Positions 1-10,473 are shown, counted from the stretch's first letter. The stretch: DNA of 64,000 nt from Flavobacterium suaedae (GCF_014642915.1 NZ_BMJE01000002.1:186001-250000), one strand, 5' to 3'. The notes: generated by a model not told the origin, from the letters alone. Made by a program: numbers and translations.

Positions 1-1
1 C

Positions 2-637
2 AGAAGTTACCCTTCGGTAGTGAAACCTGTAATGCAGCTTATTGGTAAAGCACAGGGGGTTACTAAAATAGCAACTACAAATATGATGCTTACCAAAAGA
101 GGTCCTATTTTTCTTTCGGATACTGCTATAAACCCGGACCCTAATGCAGAAGATTTAGCAAAAATTGCTTTAATGACTGCAAAAACAGTAAGAATGTTTG
201 GTATAGAACCGGTTTTAGCCATGATATCGTTCTCTAACTTTGGTTCAGCTTCATCACCAAGTGCTAATAAAGTAAGAGAAGCAGTAGCTATACTGCATAA
301 AAATCATCCTGATTTAATTGTTGATGGAGAGGTACAGTCAGACTTTGCTTTAAATCCTGAAATGCTTAAAAAGCAGTTTCCGTTCTCTAAATTAGCAGGT
401 AAAAAAGTTAATACTTTAATATTTCCTAATTTAGAATCAGCCAATATTACATATAAATTACTTAAAGAACTTAACAAAATAGTGTCTATAGGACCTATAA
501 TGTTAGGGTTGGATAAACCTGTTCACCTGTTCCAGCTTGGGGCAAGTGTAGAGGAGATGGTAAACATGGCAGCAGTAGCAGTTGTAGATGCCCAAGAGAA
601 AGAAAAAAGGAATAAAACAGCTAAGCTACAACGATAA
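2..637 (+). CDS. maeB: NADP-dependent malic enzyme, C-terminal part (gene starts before the window)
   Basis: Malic enzymes of this type oxidatively decarboxylate malate to pyruvate with NADP. The frame is open from base 2, so only the last 212 or so residues are present. They match the phosphotransacetylase-like C-terminal domain that follows the catalytic part in bacterial MaeB proteins, for example the stretches around RGPIFLSDTAINPDP and LIVDGEVQSDFAL. That domain is usually regulatory in malic enzymes and not an active phosphotransacetylase. The catalytic half cannot be inspected here. A stand-alone phosphate acetyltransferase is possible, but the malic enzyme-ruvA-sprA order is familiar in flavobacteria and favours maeB. 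ruvA follows after 52 bp. Confidence 0.85.
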   Translation, partial: RSYPSVVKPVMQLIGKAQGVTKIATTNMMLTKRGPIFLSDTAINPDPNAEDLAKIALMTAKTVRMFGIEPVLAMISFSNFGSASSPSANKVREAVAILHKNHPDLIVDGEVQSDFALNPEMLKKQFPFSKLAGKKVNTLIFPNLESANITYKLLKELNKIVSIGPIMLGLDKPVHLFQLGASVEEMVNMAAVAVVDAQEKEKRNKTAKLQR

Positions 638-661
638 AGGTGCAGGGTTAAAGAATTTTAT

Positions 662-669
662 TATTTTTG
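662..669 (+). promoter_or_regulatory. Possible -7 element TATTTTTG upstream of ruvA
   Basis: The octamer fits the Bacteroidota -7 consensus TAnnTTTG and lies 20 bp before the ruvA ATG. No convincing TTG -33 element is visible, so this is a weak call. Confidence 0.3.
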
Positions 670-689
670 GAAAACTTTAAAAATCAGGT

Positions 690-1271
690 ATGATAGCACA
701 TCTTCAGGGAAGGATGGTAGAGAAACTGCCAACAGAGGTAGTAATAGATTGTAATGGCGTGGGGTATCAGGTTAATATTTCACTACACACCTATTCGCTT
801 TTACCCCAATCAGAGAATGTTAAGTTGTTTACACATTTACTGATAAAAGAAGATGCTCATACCCTTTTCGGTTTTATGGAAAAATCGGAAAAAGAACTTT
901 TTAAATTACTTATATCCGTATCGGGTGTTGGTGCAGGTACGGCAAGAACAATGCTTTCCTCTTTAAACCCTAAACAAGTTATTAATGCTGTTGGCTCCGG
1001 AGACGTTGCTACTATACAGTCGGTAAAAGGAATAGGGGCTAAAACGGCACAGCGTGTAATACTGGATTTAAAGGACAAAGTGTTAAAACTGTATGATATA
1101 GAAGAAGTTTCTGTTTCAGATTACAATACAAACAAAGATGAAGCGTTATCTGCCTTGGAGGTGCTTGGCTTTAACAAAAAATTAGCTGAAAAAGCTATAG
1201 ATAAAATTGTTAAGGAAACACCTGATGCCAATGTGGAGACTATTATAAAACAAGCATTAAAAAATTTATAA
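690..1271 (+). CDS. ruvA: Holliday junction branch migration protein RuvA
   Basis: RuvA binds four-way Holliday junctions as a tetramer and loads the RuvB motor for branch migration in recombinational repair. The 193-residue length is close to the family norm of about 200. The N-terminal OB fold covers roughly residues 1-62. Two helix-hairpin-helix units follow (SGVGAGTARTML near 78 and VKGIGAKTAQRVI near 113). The small RuvB-contacting domain III lies at about 148-193 (DEALSALEVLGFNKK). The ATG start gives a complete OB fold. sprA starts 3 bp after the stop, so the two are probably co-transcribed. Confidence 0.97.
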   Translation: MIAHLQGRMVEKLPTEVVIDCNGVGYQVNISLHTYSLLPQSENVKLFTHLLIKEDAHTLFGFMEKSEKELFKLLISVSGVGAGTARTMLSSLNPKQVINAVGSGDVATIQSVKGIGAKTAQRVILDLKDKVLKLYDIEEVSVSDYNTNKDEALSALEVLGFNKKLAEKAIDKIVKETPDANVETIIKQALKNL

Positions 1272-1274
1272 TCC

Positions 1275-4200
1275 TTGAAGACTAAATACTCTAAAGAATC
1301 TTATAGTTATCTGAAATATACTCTTTCAATAGTATTTTTATTTTTTAGTATAGCTTTACAGGCGCAGATAGACGAAGATGAGGAGGCGGAAGAAGCGGCA
1401 AGGGATACCATAAAAGGCTATAATAAAGGTAAAGTAGAGATTGGTAACCCAAGGAGTATAGTTGATGCCTATACTTATAACCCTGTTACCAATCGTTATG
1501 TATATACCGAAAAGTTTGAAGGCTTTAATGTTACTTATCCTTTAATACTTACACCTGAACAGTATGAAGAATTAGTATTACGCGAATCAATGCGTGAATA
1601 CTATCAGGAAAAGTCCAGAGCTGTAGACGGAAAAGGTAGTGAAGAAGAGAATCGTAACTTACTACCGCGTTACTATGTAAACTCTAAATTTTTCGAAACT
1701 ATATTTGGCGGAAACACTATAGATATTAAACCAACAGGTTCGGTAGAGATGGATTTGGGGGTTCGGTTTACCAAGCAGGATAACCCTTCCTTATCACCAA
1801 GAAACAGGCGTACTTTTACTTTTGATTTTGACCAACGTATTAGTATGAGCTTACAAGGTAAGGTAGGAACCAGATTAAATGTAACAGCGAATTATGATAC
1901 AGAGTCTACCTTTGCTTTCCAAAACCTTATAAAATTAGAATATACTCCTACCGAGGATGATATAATACAAAAAATAGAAGTAGGTAATGTTAGTTTCCCA
2001 TTATCCAATTCTTTAGTACGAGGGGCGCAAAGCCTTTTTGGTGTTAAAATGCAATTACAGTTTGGTAAAACCACAGTAACAGGTATTTTCTCCGAACAAA
2101 AATCGCAAACCAAAACAGTTACTGCCGAAGGTGGCGGCACAGTTCAGGATTTTGAAATTTTTGCACTTGAATACGATGAGAACAGGCACTTTTTCCTTTC
2201 GCAATACTTCCGTAATCAATATGATTTTGTATTAAGAAACTATCCTTATATAGACACTCGTGTACAAATTACACGTATAGAAGTTTGGGTAACCAACAGG
2301 CAAAACAGGATAAACGCACAGGAAAATAACTCCCGTAACATTATAGCATTACAGGATTTAGGTGAATCTCCTATGACGAGGTTTACTGTGCAGGGAAATA
2401 CACAGGAAGATTTTACAGATGAAGCAGTAGGTTTTGCCGATTCAGGTTCAGCTTTCTTTAATGTGCCTGCAAACACTCCGCCGGATAACGAAAATAACAA
2501 ACTCGACCCTAATACAATAGGGACAACAGGTTGGTTAGCCCCATCGGTTAGAGAGATGGTTACTATTTCCAATTCAAGCTTTTTAAATGTTAACGCTAAT
2601 GAAGGTAGCGATTATTCAAAATTAGAAAATGCCCGTAAATTAACAGCCGGTGAATATACATACCATGCACAATTAGGTTATATATCGCTTAACCAAAGGC
2701 TTAATAATGATGAAGTTTTAGCAGTAGCATACCAGTATACTATTGGTGAAAATGTTTACCAGGTAGGTGAATTTGGTACAGATGGTGTAGATGCTACAGT
2801 AGTAACTGAAGATGTTTCGGGTCAGCAAGACCAGTCAGCAGTATCAAACCAGAGTTTGATGTTAAAGATGCTGAAAAGTAACTTGATAAATGTGGAAGAA
2901 CCGGTATGGGACTTAATGATGAAAAACATTTATCAAATACCGGGTGCATACCAACTTTCTCAGGAGGATTTCAGGTTTAATATATTATATACAGATCCTT
3001 CACCTTTAAATTATATTACACAGGCTCCGCCAACACCTGCAGACCCAACCCCTCCGCCATTACCCGAAGGTGTCGCAGATACTCCCTTATTAAGAGTGTT
3101 TGATTTAGACAGGCTTAATTATACTAATGACCCGCAACCGGGAGGAGATGGTTTCTTCGACTTTGTGCCGGGGCTTACGGTAAATCAGCAATATGGCTAT
3201 GTAATATTTACAAGTGTGGAACCTTTTGGTGCATCGTTATTTGACAAACTTTCAACTGACGATCCAACCGAAAACTATCATGATGATGAAGATGAAAACA
3301 CCTTTAATGCAAACCAAAAGCGTTATGTGTACAGGAGTCTTTATAAATCTACATCAGCAGAAGCACAACAGGACAGCCAGAAAAATAAATTCCAGTTACG
3401 AGGTCGATTCAAATCCTCAGGAGGAGATGGTATCTCTCTGGGAGCTTTTAACGTTCCGCAAGGTTCTGTAGTAGTAACAGCAGGAGGTCGTACGCTTGTT
3501 GAAGGTCAGGATTATACCGTTAACTATCAGTTAGGACGCGTACAAATATTGGATCCGTCATTACAAGCCTCTAATACACCTATTGAAGTTTCTGTAGAAA
3601 ACAACTCCGTATTCGGGCAGCAAACAAGACGTTTTGCAGGGGTTAACGTAGAACACAAGTTTAGTGATAAGTTCTTAGTAGGTGCCACATTATTAAATAT
3701 GTCCGAAAGACCGTATACTCAAAAAACGAATTATGGTCAGGAATCAGTAAATAACACCATTTTTGGTTTAAATACAATCTACTCAACAGAAGTTCCATTC
3801 TTTACCCGTATGGTAAATAAACTTCCAAACTTAGATACAGATGTTCCTTCCAATGTATCATTCAGAGGGGAAATAGCCTATTTAAAACCGGGTGCTTCTA
3901 AAGCCGATCAATTTAACGGAGAGGCTACTACTTATGTAGATGACTTTGAAGGTTCTCAAACCAATATTGATATGCGTTCGGCTCAGGGTTGGACACTTTC
4001 CAGTGTTCCTGTAACTATTTTTGATGATAATCAAGTGCCAAATAACGATTTATCATCAGGTTATAAAAGAGCAAAACTGGCATGGTACAGTATAGACCCT
4101 ATATTCTATTCCAGTCAAAGACCAAGTGGTGTTAGCCCAAATGACCTGTCTACTAACAGAACAAGACGTATATATTATGATGAACTTTATCCGCAAACAG

Positions 4201-7200
4201 ATGTTGTGCCCGGGCAAAGTACAGTAGTTAATACGTTAGACCTTAGTTACTATCCTCAAGAGCGTGGACCGTATAACTTTAACCCACTTGCACAAGCTGA
4301 TAATACTTTTACAGAAGCTGAAGCAGAGACAAACTGGGCGGGTATTATGCGTGGTATTAACTCAACAAACTTTGAGCAAACCAATGTTGAGTATATCCAG
4401 TTTTGGATGTTAGACCCATACGAAGGAAACCCAGGTTCGGTTGATGCTGATAACACAGGTGTACTTGAGATTAACTTAGGTGAAATTTCGGAAGATATAT
4501 TAAAAGATAACAGAAAGCAATATGAAAACGGATTGCCTGAAGCGGGAGGTAATCAGCCTATATTTAGTACAGTGTGGGGAGATGTTCCTGTGTCGCAGTC
4601 TTTAATTTATGCATTTGATACTGATGCTGCTAACAGAAGTGTTCAGGATGTAGGTTTTGATGGCCTTACTGATGAAGAAGAAGCTATTAAATTTCCAGGT
4701 TTTGACCCTGCTGACCCCTCTGCGGATAATTATCAATTCTATCTTAATGCTACAGGAGATGTATTAAATCGTTATAAAAATTATAATGGTGTTGATGGTA
4801 ACTCGCCGGTTGATGTAGGAGACAATAACAGAGGTAATACAACTTTACCGGATATAGAAGATGTGAACAGAGATAATACTATGAATACCATTGATGCATA
4901 TTACAGGTATCAGGTGCCAATAGGTCCGAATGCTGTAGTTGGTCAGGGGTATGTAGTAGATGAAAGACCATTTACAAATGTTGAACTTGCCAATGGTGAT
5001 AATGCGAATGGTAGATGGTTATTATATAAAATTCCTATTGAAGGTCCTGACAGAGAAGAAGTAGGGGGGATAAACAGTATCCGTTCAATCCGCTTTATGA
5101 GAATCTTCTTAACAGGTTTCAGAAGAGATATCACACTTCGTTTTGGAGCATTAGACCTTGTTCGCGGTCAGTGGAGAAGATATACAAACTCATTAGACCC
5201 ACAGGAAACAAACGAGCAAAACCAGCTTGATAATACAGGTTTTGATGTTGTAGCACTTAACATTCAGGAAAACGGAGACCGTTCTCCTATACCATATGTT
5301 TCGCCACCGGGCGTACAAAGGGAGCAGTTGTATAATAATAATGCTGTAATTAACCAGAACGAACAGTCATTATCTTTACGAGTATATTCTGCAGATGGTG
5401 CTCTTGACGGAGGTTTAGAACCAAATGATGCACGTGCAGTATTTAAAAATGTAAATGTTGATATGCGCCAGTATAAAAAACTGAGAATGTTTTTACATGC
5501 TGAAGCACTACCTACAGATACCAACCCGCTACTTGATGATGAGATGAAAGCATTTTTAAGGTTTGGTAATGACTTTGTAGATAACTTCTATCAGGTAGAA
5601 ATTAAACTGAAGGTTTCTGAACAAAATGCAAGAACTGCAGAGCAGGTATGGCCTTCTGAAAATGAAATACTATTACCACTTGACGCGCTTACAAAACTTA
5701 AAATAGATGTTTTAAATAATGTAGCTCCTCCGGAAGATGAACTGGGTATTATATATGTTCCTTTAAATGAACTGAGCCCAGGCGCTGACCCTGATAACAG
5801 AATACGTATAGGTATAAAGGGTAACCCTAATTTTGGTTATGTAAGGACTTTAATGCTCGGGGTAAAAAATGCTTATATGCCGGGTGAGATTGGTGCTGAA
5901 AACATCAGAGGTGAAGTTTGGTTTAATGAGCTACGCCTTAGTGATATGGATAACGAGGGAGGTATGGCTGCTGTGGCAAGTATGGACAGTAACTTTGCGG
6001 ATTTTGCAACACTATCTGCTACAGGGCGCGTTAGTACCATAGGTTTTGGTTCGGTAGAGCAAAGCCCTAATGAAAGAAGCAGGGAAGATATTAAACAATA
6101 TGATATTGTTACTAATGTAAACCTTGGTAAACTGCTTCCTAAAAAATGGGGTATTAACCTTCCGTTTAACTATGGAGTAGGAGAAGAGATTATTACGCCT
6201 GAATATGATCCATTCCAGCAGGATATACGTTTGGAGCAGTTAATTGGCGAGACGGATAGTGAGGCTGAAAAAGATAATCTAAGAAACAGAGCTATAGATT
6301 ATACCAAACGTAAGAGTATAAACTTTATAGGGGTGAAAAAAGAACGTTCTCCCGAACAGAAAAAACATGTTTATGACCCTGAAAATATTACCCTGTCTTA
6401 CTCTTATAATCAAACAAATCATCATGATTATGAAATTGAAGACCTGATAGATAAACAAGTACGAGTAGGGGCAGATTATACTTATTCTTTTGAAAGTAAA
6501 CCTGTAGAACCATTTAAGAATACAGGTTTTATGAAGAAAAGTGATTACTGGAAAATGTTGAGAGATTTTAATTTTAATTATTTGCCTTCTAACATTTCTT
6601 TCAGCTCTAATATTATAAGGCAATATAACAGGCAGCAATATAGAAATGTTGATGTAGAAGGTATTCCTATTAGTCCGTTATACAGGAGGAATTACTTTTT
6701 TAACTATCAGTACGGGTTTAATTATAATATTACAAAGTCACTTAAATTTAATTATACTGTTGCAACAAGTAATATTGTAAGAAATTACCTTGATGAGAAC
6801 AATATACCAATTGAAAGGTATGATGTATGGCATGACTTCTGGAACACAGGTGAACCAAATACCCACACACAACAGTTTGTATTTAATTATGATTTACCTA
6901 TAAATAAAATACCTGCGCTTAGCTTTATAAAATCTACTTACAGCTATACAGGTACATATAACTGGCAACGTTCATCAGATGCATTATCTCAAATAGAAGT
7001 TTTAGAAGAAGGTAATTTAGTGACTTATCAATTAGGTAATACAATACAAAACTCTAATTCGCATAAGCTGAATGCAGCATTTAATATGGATATGTTCTAT
7101 AAGTATATAGGATTAGGTCCTAAAAAGAAAAAGGCTAAAAATGCTGCGCCACAAGGTCCGCCAAGACCGGGGCAAAAAATAACCTCTAATCAAAAGGCGA

Positions 7201-8609
7201 ATGAAGATGGAAACGTTTTCCTTAATGGCTTAATAGGGGTAGTAACCAGCGTTAAAAACATTCAGGTTAATTATACAGAGACGAATGGTACAGTACTACC
7301 GGGCTTTTTACCTAGTATAGGTTTCTTAGGTACTACAAAACCGTCACTTGGATTTATTGTAGGTAGCCAGGATGAGGATATACGATATGAAGCGGCAAGA
7401 AATGGCTATTTAACTACTTACCCTCAGTATAACCAGAACTTTACTCAGGTACAAACAGAATTATTAAACATAACTGCTTCGGTTGATTTATTCCCTGACT
7501 TTAAAATTGATTTAACAGCAGATAAATCAACTTCTGAAAATTTCTCAGAACAGTTTGATGTAGAAGATGGAGAATATATGCCACGCTCGCCATATACTGC
7601 GGGTAATTTCCAAATCTCAACAATACTTATAAAAACGGCGTTTGATAAGAGTAATGTAGACGGTTCGGATGCGTTTGACCAAATGCGTGAAAATAGATTA
7701 ACTATAGCAAACAGACTGGCAGAACAGTATTATAATGGTGGCAACATACCAAGATATGGAGACCCGGGTGCACCAACAGGTGACTTTGCGGAAGCGAATG
7801 AAGGTTACCCTGTAGGCTTCGGTAAGAACAGTCAAAGAGTATTATTGCCGGCATTCCTGGCAGCATATTCAGGACAGGATGCTTCTAAAGTTTCAACAAG
7901 TCCGTTTAGAGATATTCCATTACCAAACTGGGTTGTAAAATATACCGGTTTAATGCGATATAAATTCTTTAAAGAAAGATTCAGAAGGTTCTCCTTACAG
8001 CATGGTTACAGAGCGTCTTACAACATTAACTCGTACCGTTCTAATTTTGAATATGATGAAAATCCTGATGGGCAGGATAATGGAGGTAATGGGAACTTCT
8101 ATCCTAAAAACATTATATCAAACATTAACCTTGCGGAACAATTTAACCCGCTTATCAGAATTGACTTTGAAATGAAAAACTCAATTAAGGTATTGGCAGA
8201 GGTTAGAAAAGACAGAACATTAAACATGAGTTTTGATAATAACCTTTTAACGGAGGTTAGAGGTAATGAGTATATTGTAGGTTTAGGTTATCGTATTAAA
8301 GATGTAGTTATAAATTCCAGTCTTGCCGATAATCCTACTAACACTATAAAGAGTGATATTAACCTTAAAGCAGATTTCTCTTTAAGAAAGAATGAAACTA
8401 TAGTACGTTATCTGGATTATGATAATAACCAACTTGGAGGAGGGCAGAATATATGGTCAGTTAAGTTTACAGCGGATTATTCATTCAGTAAAAACTTAAC
8501 AGCTATTTTCTATTACGACCACTCATTCTCTAAAGCGGTTATATCTACATCATACCCTATAACTAATATACGTGCAGGGTTTACACTGAGATATAACTTT
8601 GGAAATTAA
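1275..8609 (+). CDS. sprA: Cell-surface protein SprA, type IX secretion translocon
   Basis: SprA is the very large outer-membrane beta-barrel that forms the type IX secretion conduit; in gliding flavobacteria it is also needed for motility and surface adhesin delivery. At 2444 residues the protein has the length of known SprA. A signal peptide ends near residue 31 (IALQAQ), followed by an acidic stretch. Most of the rest is beta-rich, and the C terminus ends in an aromatic strand (GFTLRYNFGN) typical of outer-membrane barrels. The start is TTG; no ATG precedes or interrupts the signal peptide, so TTG is the credible start. It sits between ruvA and gcvH, a familiar order in flavobacteria. The frame is uninterrupted. 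Confidence 0.97.
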   Translation: MKTKYSKESYSYLKYTLSIVFLFFSIALQAQIDEDEEAEEAARDTIKGYNKGKVEIGNPRSIVDAYTYNPVTNRYVYTEKFEGFNVTYPLILTPEQYEELVLRESMREYYQEKSRAVDGKGSEEENRNLLPRYYVNSKFFETIFGGNTIDIKPTGSVEMDLGVRFTKQDNPSLSPRNRRTFTFDFDQRISMSLQGKVGTRLNVTANYDTESTFAFQNLIKLEYTPTEDDIIQKIEVGNVSFPLSNSLVRGAQSLFGVKMQLQFGKTTVTGIFSEQKSQTKTVTAEGGGTVQDFEIFALEYDENRHFFLSQYFRNQYDFVLRNYPYIDTRVQITRIEVWVTNRQNRINAQENNSRNIIALQDLGESPMTRFTVQGNTQEDFTDEAVGFADSGSAFFNVPANTPPDNENNKLDPNTIGTTGWLAPSVREMVTISNSSFLNVNANEGSDYSKLENARKLTAGEYTYHAQLGYISLNQRLNNDEVLAVAYQYTIGENVYQVGEFGTDGVDATVVTEDVSGQQDQSAVSNQSLMLKMLKSNLINVEEPVWDLMMKNIYQIPGAYQLSQEDFRFNILYTDPSPLNYITQAPPTPADPTPPPLPEGVADTPLLRVFDLDRLNYTNDPQPGGDGFFDFVPGLTVNQQYGYVIFTSVEPFGASLFDKLSTDDPTENYHDDEDENTFNANQKRYVYRSLYKSTSAEAQQDSQKNKFQLRGRFKSSGGDGISLGAFNVPQGSVVVTAGGRTLVEGQDYTVNYQLGRVQILDPSLQASNTPIEVSVENNSVFGQQTRRFAGVNVEHKFSDKFLVGATLLNMSERPYTQKTNYGQESVNNTIFGLNTIYSTEVPFFTRMVNKLPNLDTDVPSNVSFRGEIAYLKPGASKADQFNGEATTYVDDFEGSQTNIDMRSAQGWTLSSVPVTIFDDNQVPNNDLSSGYKRAKLAWYSIDPIFYSSQRPSGVSPNDLSTNRTRRIYYDELYPQTDVVPGQSTVVNTLDLSYYPQERGPYNFNPLAQADNTFTEAEAETNWAGIMRGINSTNFEQTNVEYIQFWMLDPYEGNPGSVDADNTGVLEINLGEISEDILKDNRKQYENGLPEAGGNQPIFSTVWGDVPVSQSLIYAFDTDAANRSVQDVGFDGLTDEEEAIKFPGFDPADPSADNYQFYLNATGDVLNRYKNYNGVDGNSPVDVGDNNRGNTTLPDIEDVNRDNTMNTIDAYYRYQVPIGPNAVVGQGYVVDERPFTNVELANGDNANGRWLLYKIPIEGPDREEVGGINSIRSIRFMRIFLTGFRRDITLRFGALDLVRGQWRRYTNSLDPQETNEQNQLDNTGFDVVALNIQENGDRSPIPYVSPPGVQREQLYNNNAVINQNEQSLSLRVYSADGALDGGLEPNDARAVFKNVNVDMRQYKKLRMFLHAEALPTDTNPLLDDEMKAFLRFGNDFVDNFYQVEIKLKVSEQNARTAEQVWPSENEILLPLDALTKLKIDVLNNVAPPEDELGIIYVPLNELSPGADPDNRIRIGIKGNPNFGYVRTLMLGVKNAYMPGEIGAENIRGEVWFNELRLSDMDNEGGMAAVASMDSNFADFATLSATGRVSTIGFGSVEQSPNERSREDIKQYDIVTNVNLGKLLPKKWGINLPFNYGVGEEIITPEYDPFQQDIRLEQLIGETDSEAEKDNLRNRAIDYTKRKSINFIGVKKERSPEQKKHVYDPENITLSYSYNQTNHHDYEIEDLIDKQVRVGADYTYSFESKPVEPFKNTGFMKKSDYWKMLRDFNFNYLPSNISFSSNIIRQYNRQQYRNVDVEGIPISPLYRRNYFFNYQYGFNYNITKSLKFNYTVATSNIVRNYLDENNIPIERYDVWHDFWNTGEPNTHTQQFVFNYDLPINKIPALSFIKSTYSYTGTYNWQRSSDALSQIEVLEEGNLVTYQLGNTIQNSNSHKLNAAFNMDMFYKYIGLGPKKKKAKNAAPQGPPRPGQKITSNQKANEDGNVFLNGLIGVVTSVKNIQVNYTETNGTVLPGFLPSIGFLGTTKPSLGFIVGSQDEDIRYEAARNGYLTTYPQYNQNFTQVQTELLNITASVDLFPDFKIDLTADKSTSENFSEQFDVEDGEYMPRSPYTAGNFQISTILIKTAFDKSNVDGSDAFDQMRENRLTIANRLAEQYYNGGNIPRYGDPGAPTGDFAEANEGYPVGFGKNSQRVLLPAFLAAYSGQDASKVSTSPFRDIPLPNWVVKYTGLMRYKFFKERFRRFSLQHGYRASYNINSYRSNFEYDENPDGQDNGGNGNFYPKNIISNINLAEQFNPLIRIDFEMKNSIKVLAEVRKDRTLNMSFDNNLLTEVRGNEYIVGLGYRIKDVVINSSLADNPTNTIKSDINLKADFSLRKNETIVRYLDYDNNQLGGGQNIWSVKFTADYSFSKNLTAIFYYDHSFSKAVISTSYPITNIRAGFTLRYNFGN

Positions 8610-8622
8610 TTGAAAAAAACCA

Positions 8623-8653
8623 TTTTGTAATTATGCTTTAAAGCATACATTTG
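8623..8653 (+). promoter_or_regulatory. Bacteroidota-type promoter for gcvH
   Basis: TTTTG at 8623-8627 and TACATTTG at 8646-8653 are 18 nt apart and match the TTG / TAnnTTTG pair. The gcvH ATG lies 16 bp downstream, which implies a short leader. Confidence 0.7.
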
Positions 8654-8669
8654 TAAAAACAAACAACAA

Positions 8670-9050
8670 ATGAATATACCAGCAGAATTAAAGTACACAA
8701 AAGACCACGAGTGGGTTAAAATTGAGGGAGATACCGCAACTGTGGGAATTACAGACTTTGCCCAAAAAGAACTTGGAGATATTGTATATGTAGAAGTTGA
8801 AACTCTTGACCAGACTTTAGATAAGGATGAGGTTTTCGGGACAGTAGAAGCTGTTAAAACCGTATCAGACTTATTCCTTCCTTTAAGTGGTGAGATAATA
8901 GAGTTTAATGAAGAACTTGAATCTGCTCCTGAAAACGTGAATAGCGATCCTTATGGAGAAGGGTGGATGGTAAAAGTAAAAATATCTAACCCGGCAGAAG
9001 TTGAAGAATTGTTAAACAGCGAACAGTATAAAGAGCTGATAGGTGCGTAA
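8670..9050 (+). CDS. gcvH: Glycine cleavage system H protein
   Basis: The lipoylated H protein carries the aminomethyl group from the P protein to the T protein and is reoxidised by the L protein in glycine breakdown. The 126-residue length is normal. The N terminus contains the YTKDHEWVK signature, and the lipoate attachment lysine is K63 in [12 protein letters not shown]. The C-terminal GEGWMVKV stretch is also typical. It has its own promoter. The other gcv genes are not in the window, as is common in flavobacteria. The downstream gene overlaps its last 8 bases, so translation of the two is probably coupled. Confidence 0.97.
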   Translation: MNIPAELKYTKDHEWVKIEGDTATVGITDFAQKELGDIVYVEVETLDQTLDKDEVFGTVEAVKTVSDLFLPLSGEIIEFNEELESAPENVNSDPYGEGWMVKVKISNPAEVEELLNSEQYKELIGA

Positions 9051-9426
9051 CATTTATTTCTGGGCAGCTATAACATGGACAGTTTTAATAACAGTTCTCT
9101 GTTTGGTTAGCATGGAAAAACTGGGGAGTGTAAACAATTTTAAAATTCCCTATAAAGATAAGTACGGTCACTTTGCGTTCTATTTTGTTTTTACACTATT
9201 GTGGGCGACTTACTTAAAAACTAAATTTAGGATTAATCCTAAAAAAGCAAGAGTAAACGCATTACTGGCAGCTGTTATTTACGGTACTTTTATTGAAGTT
9301 TTACAAGGCTTATTTACCAACGGAAAGAGACAGTCAGATTTTTTGGATGTTGTTTTTAATACTTTGGGTGGTCTTGTAGCCGTTTTAGTGCTTTGGCTTT
9401 TGCACAGAGACAAAAAAATCAAATAA
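9043..9426 (+). CDS. VanZ-family small membrane protein
   Basis: VanZ-like proteins are small integral membrane proteins; the namesake gives low-level teicoplanin resistance, but most members have no known role. The 127-residue protein has about four hydrophobic segments. It carries the family hallmarks [12 protein letters not shown] (near 40-51), a central EVLQGL and [15 protein letters not shown] near 97-110. The GTG start lies inside the gcvH stop region. An internal ATG is present at residue 24, but it would remove the first membrane segment. An intrinsic terminator follows 2 bp after the stop. Confidence 0.85.
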   Translation: MRNIYFWAAITWTVLITVLCLVSMEKLGSVNNFKIPYKDKYGHFAFYFVFTLLWATYLKTKFRINPKKARVNALLAAVIYGTFIEVLQGLFTNGKRQSDFLDVVFNTLGGLVAVLVLWLLHRDKKIK

Positions 9427-9428
9427 TC

Positions 9429-9463
9429 AATCCCTCCGGTTTTTATTGGAGGGATTATTTTTT
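9429..9463 (+). terminator. Intrinsic terminator after the gcvH-vanZ operon
   Basis: A 9-bp perfect stem, AATCCCTCC with GGAGGGATT, and a 10-nt loop are followed by a T-rich run. It separates the operon from deoC, which starts only about 10 bp later. Confidence 0.85.
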
Positions 9464-9472
9464 ATATAAAGT

Positions 9473-10216
9473 ATGGATTTAAGGCAGTATATAGACGCTA
9501 CATATTTAAAAACTACTGAACAGTCAGGTTTATCAGAACAGGAAAATACAGCCGTTGTAAAAACTTTGGTTAATGAAGCTATTGCAGAATCTTTTAAGGC
9601 TGTAATGATACGTCCTGATATGATTAGCCTAGCTAAAAATATGATGTCAGCTTCAGGAGCTTTGGTTAAGGTAGGTACTGTTATAGACTTTCCTGAAGGT
9701 ACAAGTACATTAGAAGATAAGCTGAAAGAAGCACAGCAGGCAATTAATGACGGTGCTGATGAACTGGACTTTGTAATCAATTACACAGCTTTTAAACAGG
9801 GAGATACTGCAAAAGTAAAAGCGGAAGTACTTGCCTGTACCGAACTATGTTTACAAAATAACAAAGTAGTAAAATGGATTATTGAGGTAGCTGCCCTTAC
9901 AGAGCAGGAAGTAGTGCGAATAACTACTTTAATAAAAAATGTAGTGCTTTCTAATTTTGATGAGAAAAATTATAGCGATGTTTTTGTAAAGTCATCAACG
10001 GGTTTTTATAAAACAGATGATGGCAGACCTAACGGCGCTACAGTATATGCAATTAAATTAATGCTGGAAAACTCATTCCCGTTACCTGTAAAAGCTGCCG
10101 GAGGTATAAGGAGTTATGAAGATGCTTTACAAATGATAGCACTTGGGGTAAAACGACTGGGAACTTCATCTGCTAAAAAAATAATTGACGGAGAGGTTAA
10201 TGGTGACGATTATTAA
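9473..10216 (+). CDS. deoC: Deoxyribose-phosphate aldolase
   Basis: DeoC cleaves 2-deoxyribose 5-phosphate to glyceraldehyde 3-phosphate and acetaldehyde in deoxynucleoside catabolism, using a Schiff-base lysine in a TIM barrel. The 247-residue protein shows the expected landmarks: DELDFVINY (catalytic aspartate region near residue 96-104), VKSSTGF near 170 with the Schiff-base lysine, and VKAAGGIRSYEDAL near 206 with the second active-site lysine. It stands alone between two terminators. No clear -7 element is seen between the upstream terminator and the ATG, so it may depend on partial readthrough. Confidence 0.95.
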   Translation: MDLRQYIDATYLKTTEQSGLSEQENTAVVKTLVNEAIAESFKAVMIRPDMISLAKNMMSASGALVKVGTVIDFPEGTSTLEDKLKEAQQAINDGADELDFVINYTAFKQGDTAKVKAEVLACTELCLQNNKVVKWIIEVAALTEQEVVRITTLIKNVVLSNFDEKNYSDVFVKSSTGFYKTDDGRPNGATVYAIKLMLENSFPLPVKAAGGIRSYEDALQMIALGVKRLGTSSAKKIIDGEVNGDDY

Positions 10217-10242
10217 AGGTATTAGAACCATCTGAAAAATAA

Positions 10243-10269
10243 AAAATCCTTCCAAACCGGAAGGATTTT
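10243..10269 (+). terminator. Intrinsic terminator after deoC
   Basis: An 11-bp perfect stem (AAAATCCTTCC with its complement, 10243-10253 and 10259-10269) encloses a 5-nt loop and runs into a T-rich stretch. The right arm itself supplies four Ts. Confidence 0.85.
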
Positions 10270-10424
10270 CTTTCTACACATAGCAATTATTCCCAACTTT
10301 TCTTTTTCATAGGGCTTGAATAAGTTGTTAAATCAAACGCTTTTATTAGGTAGATGTATCTAGGTTAAAAAGGTTGCGTAAAAAAGCAGAAATTTTTTAA
10401 TTCTGACTTTTAAGACTATTGCGG

Positions 10425-10455
10425 TTGAAGAAATATAATTTTTGGAGTATCTTTG
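10425..10455 (+). promoter_or_regulatory. Bacteroidota-type promoter for the cytochrome oxidase cluster
   Basis: TTG at 10425-10427 and TATCTTTG at 10448-10455 are 20 nt apart. The -7 box covers a possible TTG start codon at 10453, which shows that the real ctaB start is the ATG at 10474. Confidence 0.75.
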
Positions 10456-10473
10456 CGCCAGTTTTTAAATTCT

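Noticed and set aside
6279..6638. Antisense open frames inside sprA and other long genes
   Set aside because: They are shadows of strongly coding sense frames, without promoters or protein features.
10453..10473. TTG start for ctaB seven codons upstream of the ATG
   Set aside because: It overlaps the TATCTTTG promoter box, so it would not be within the transcript.
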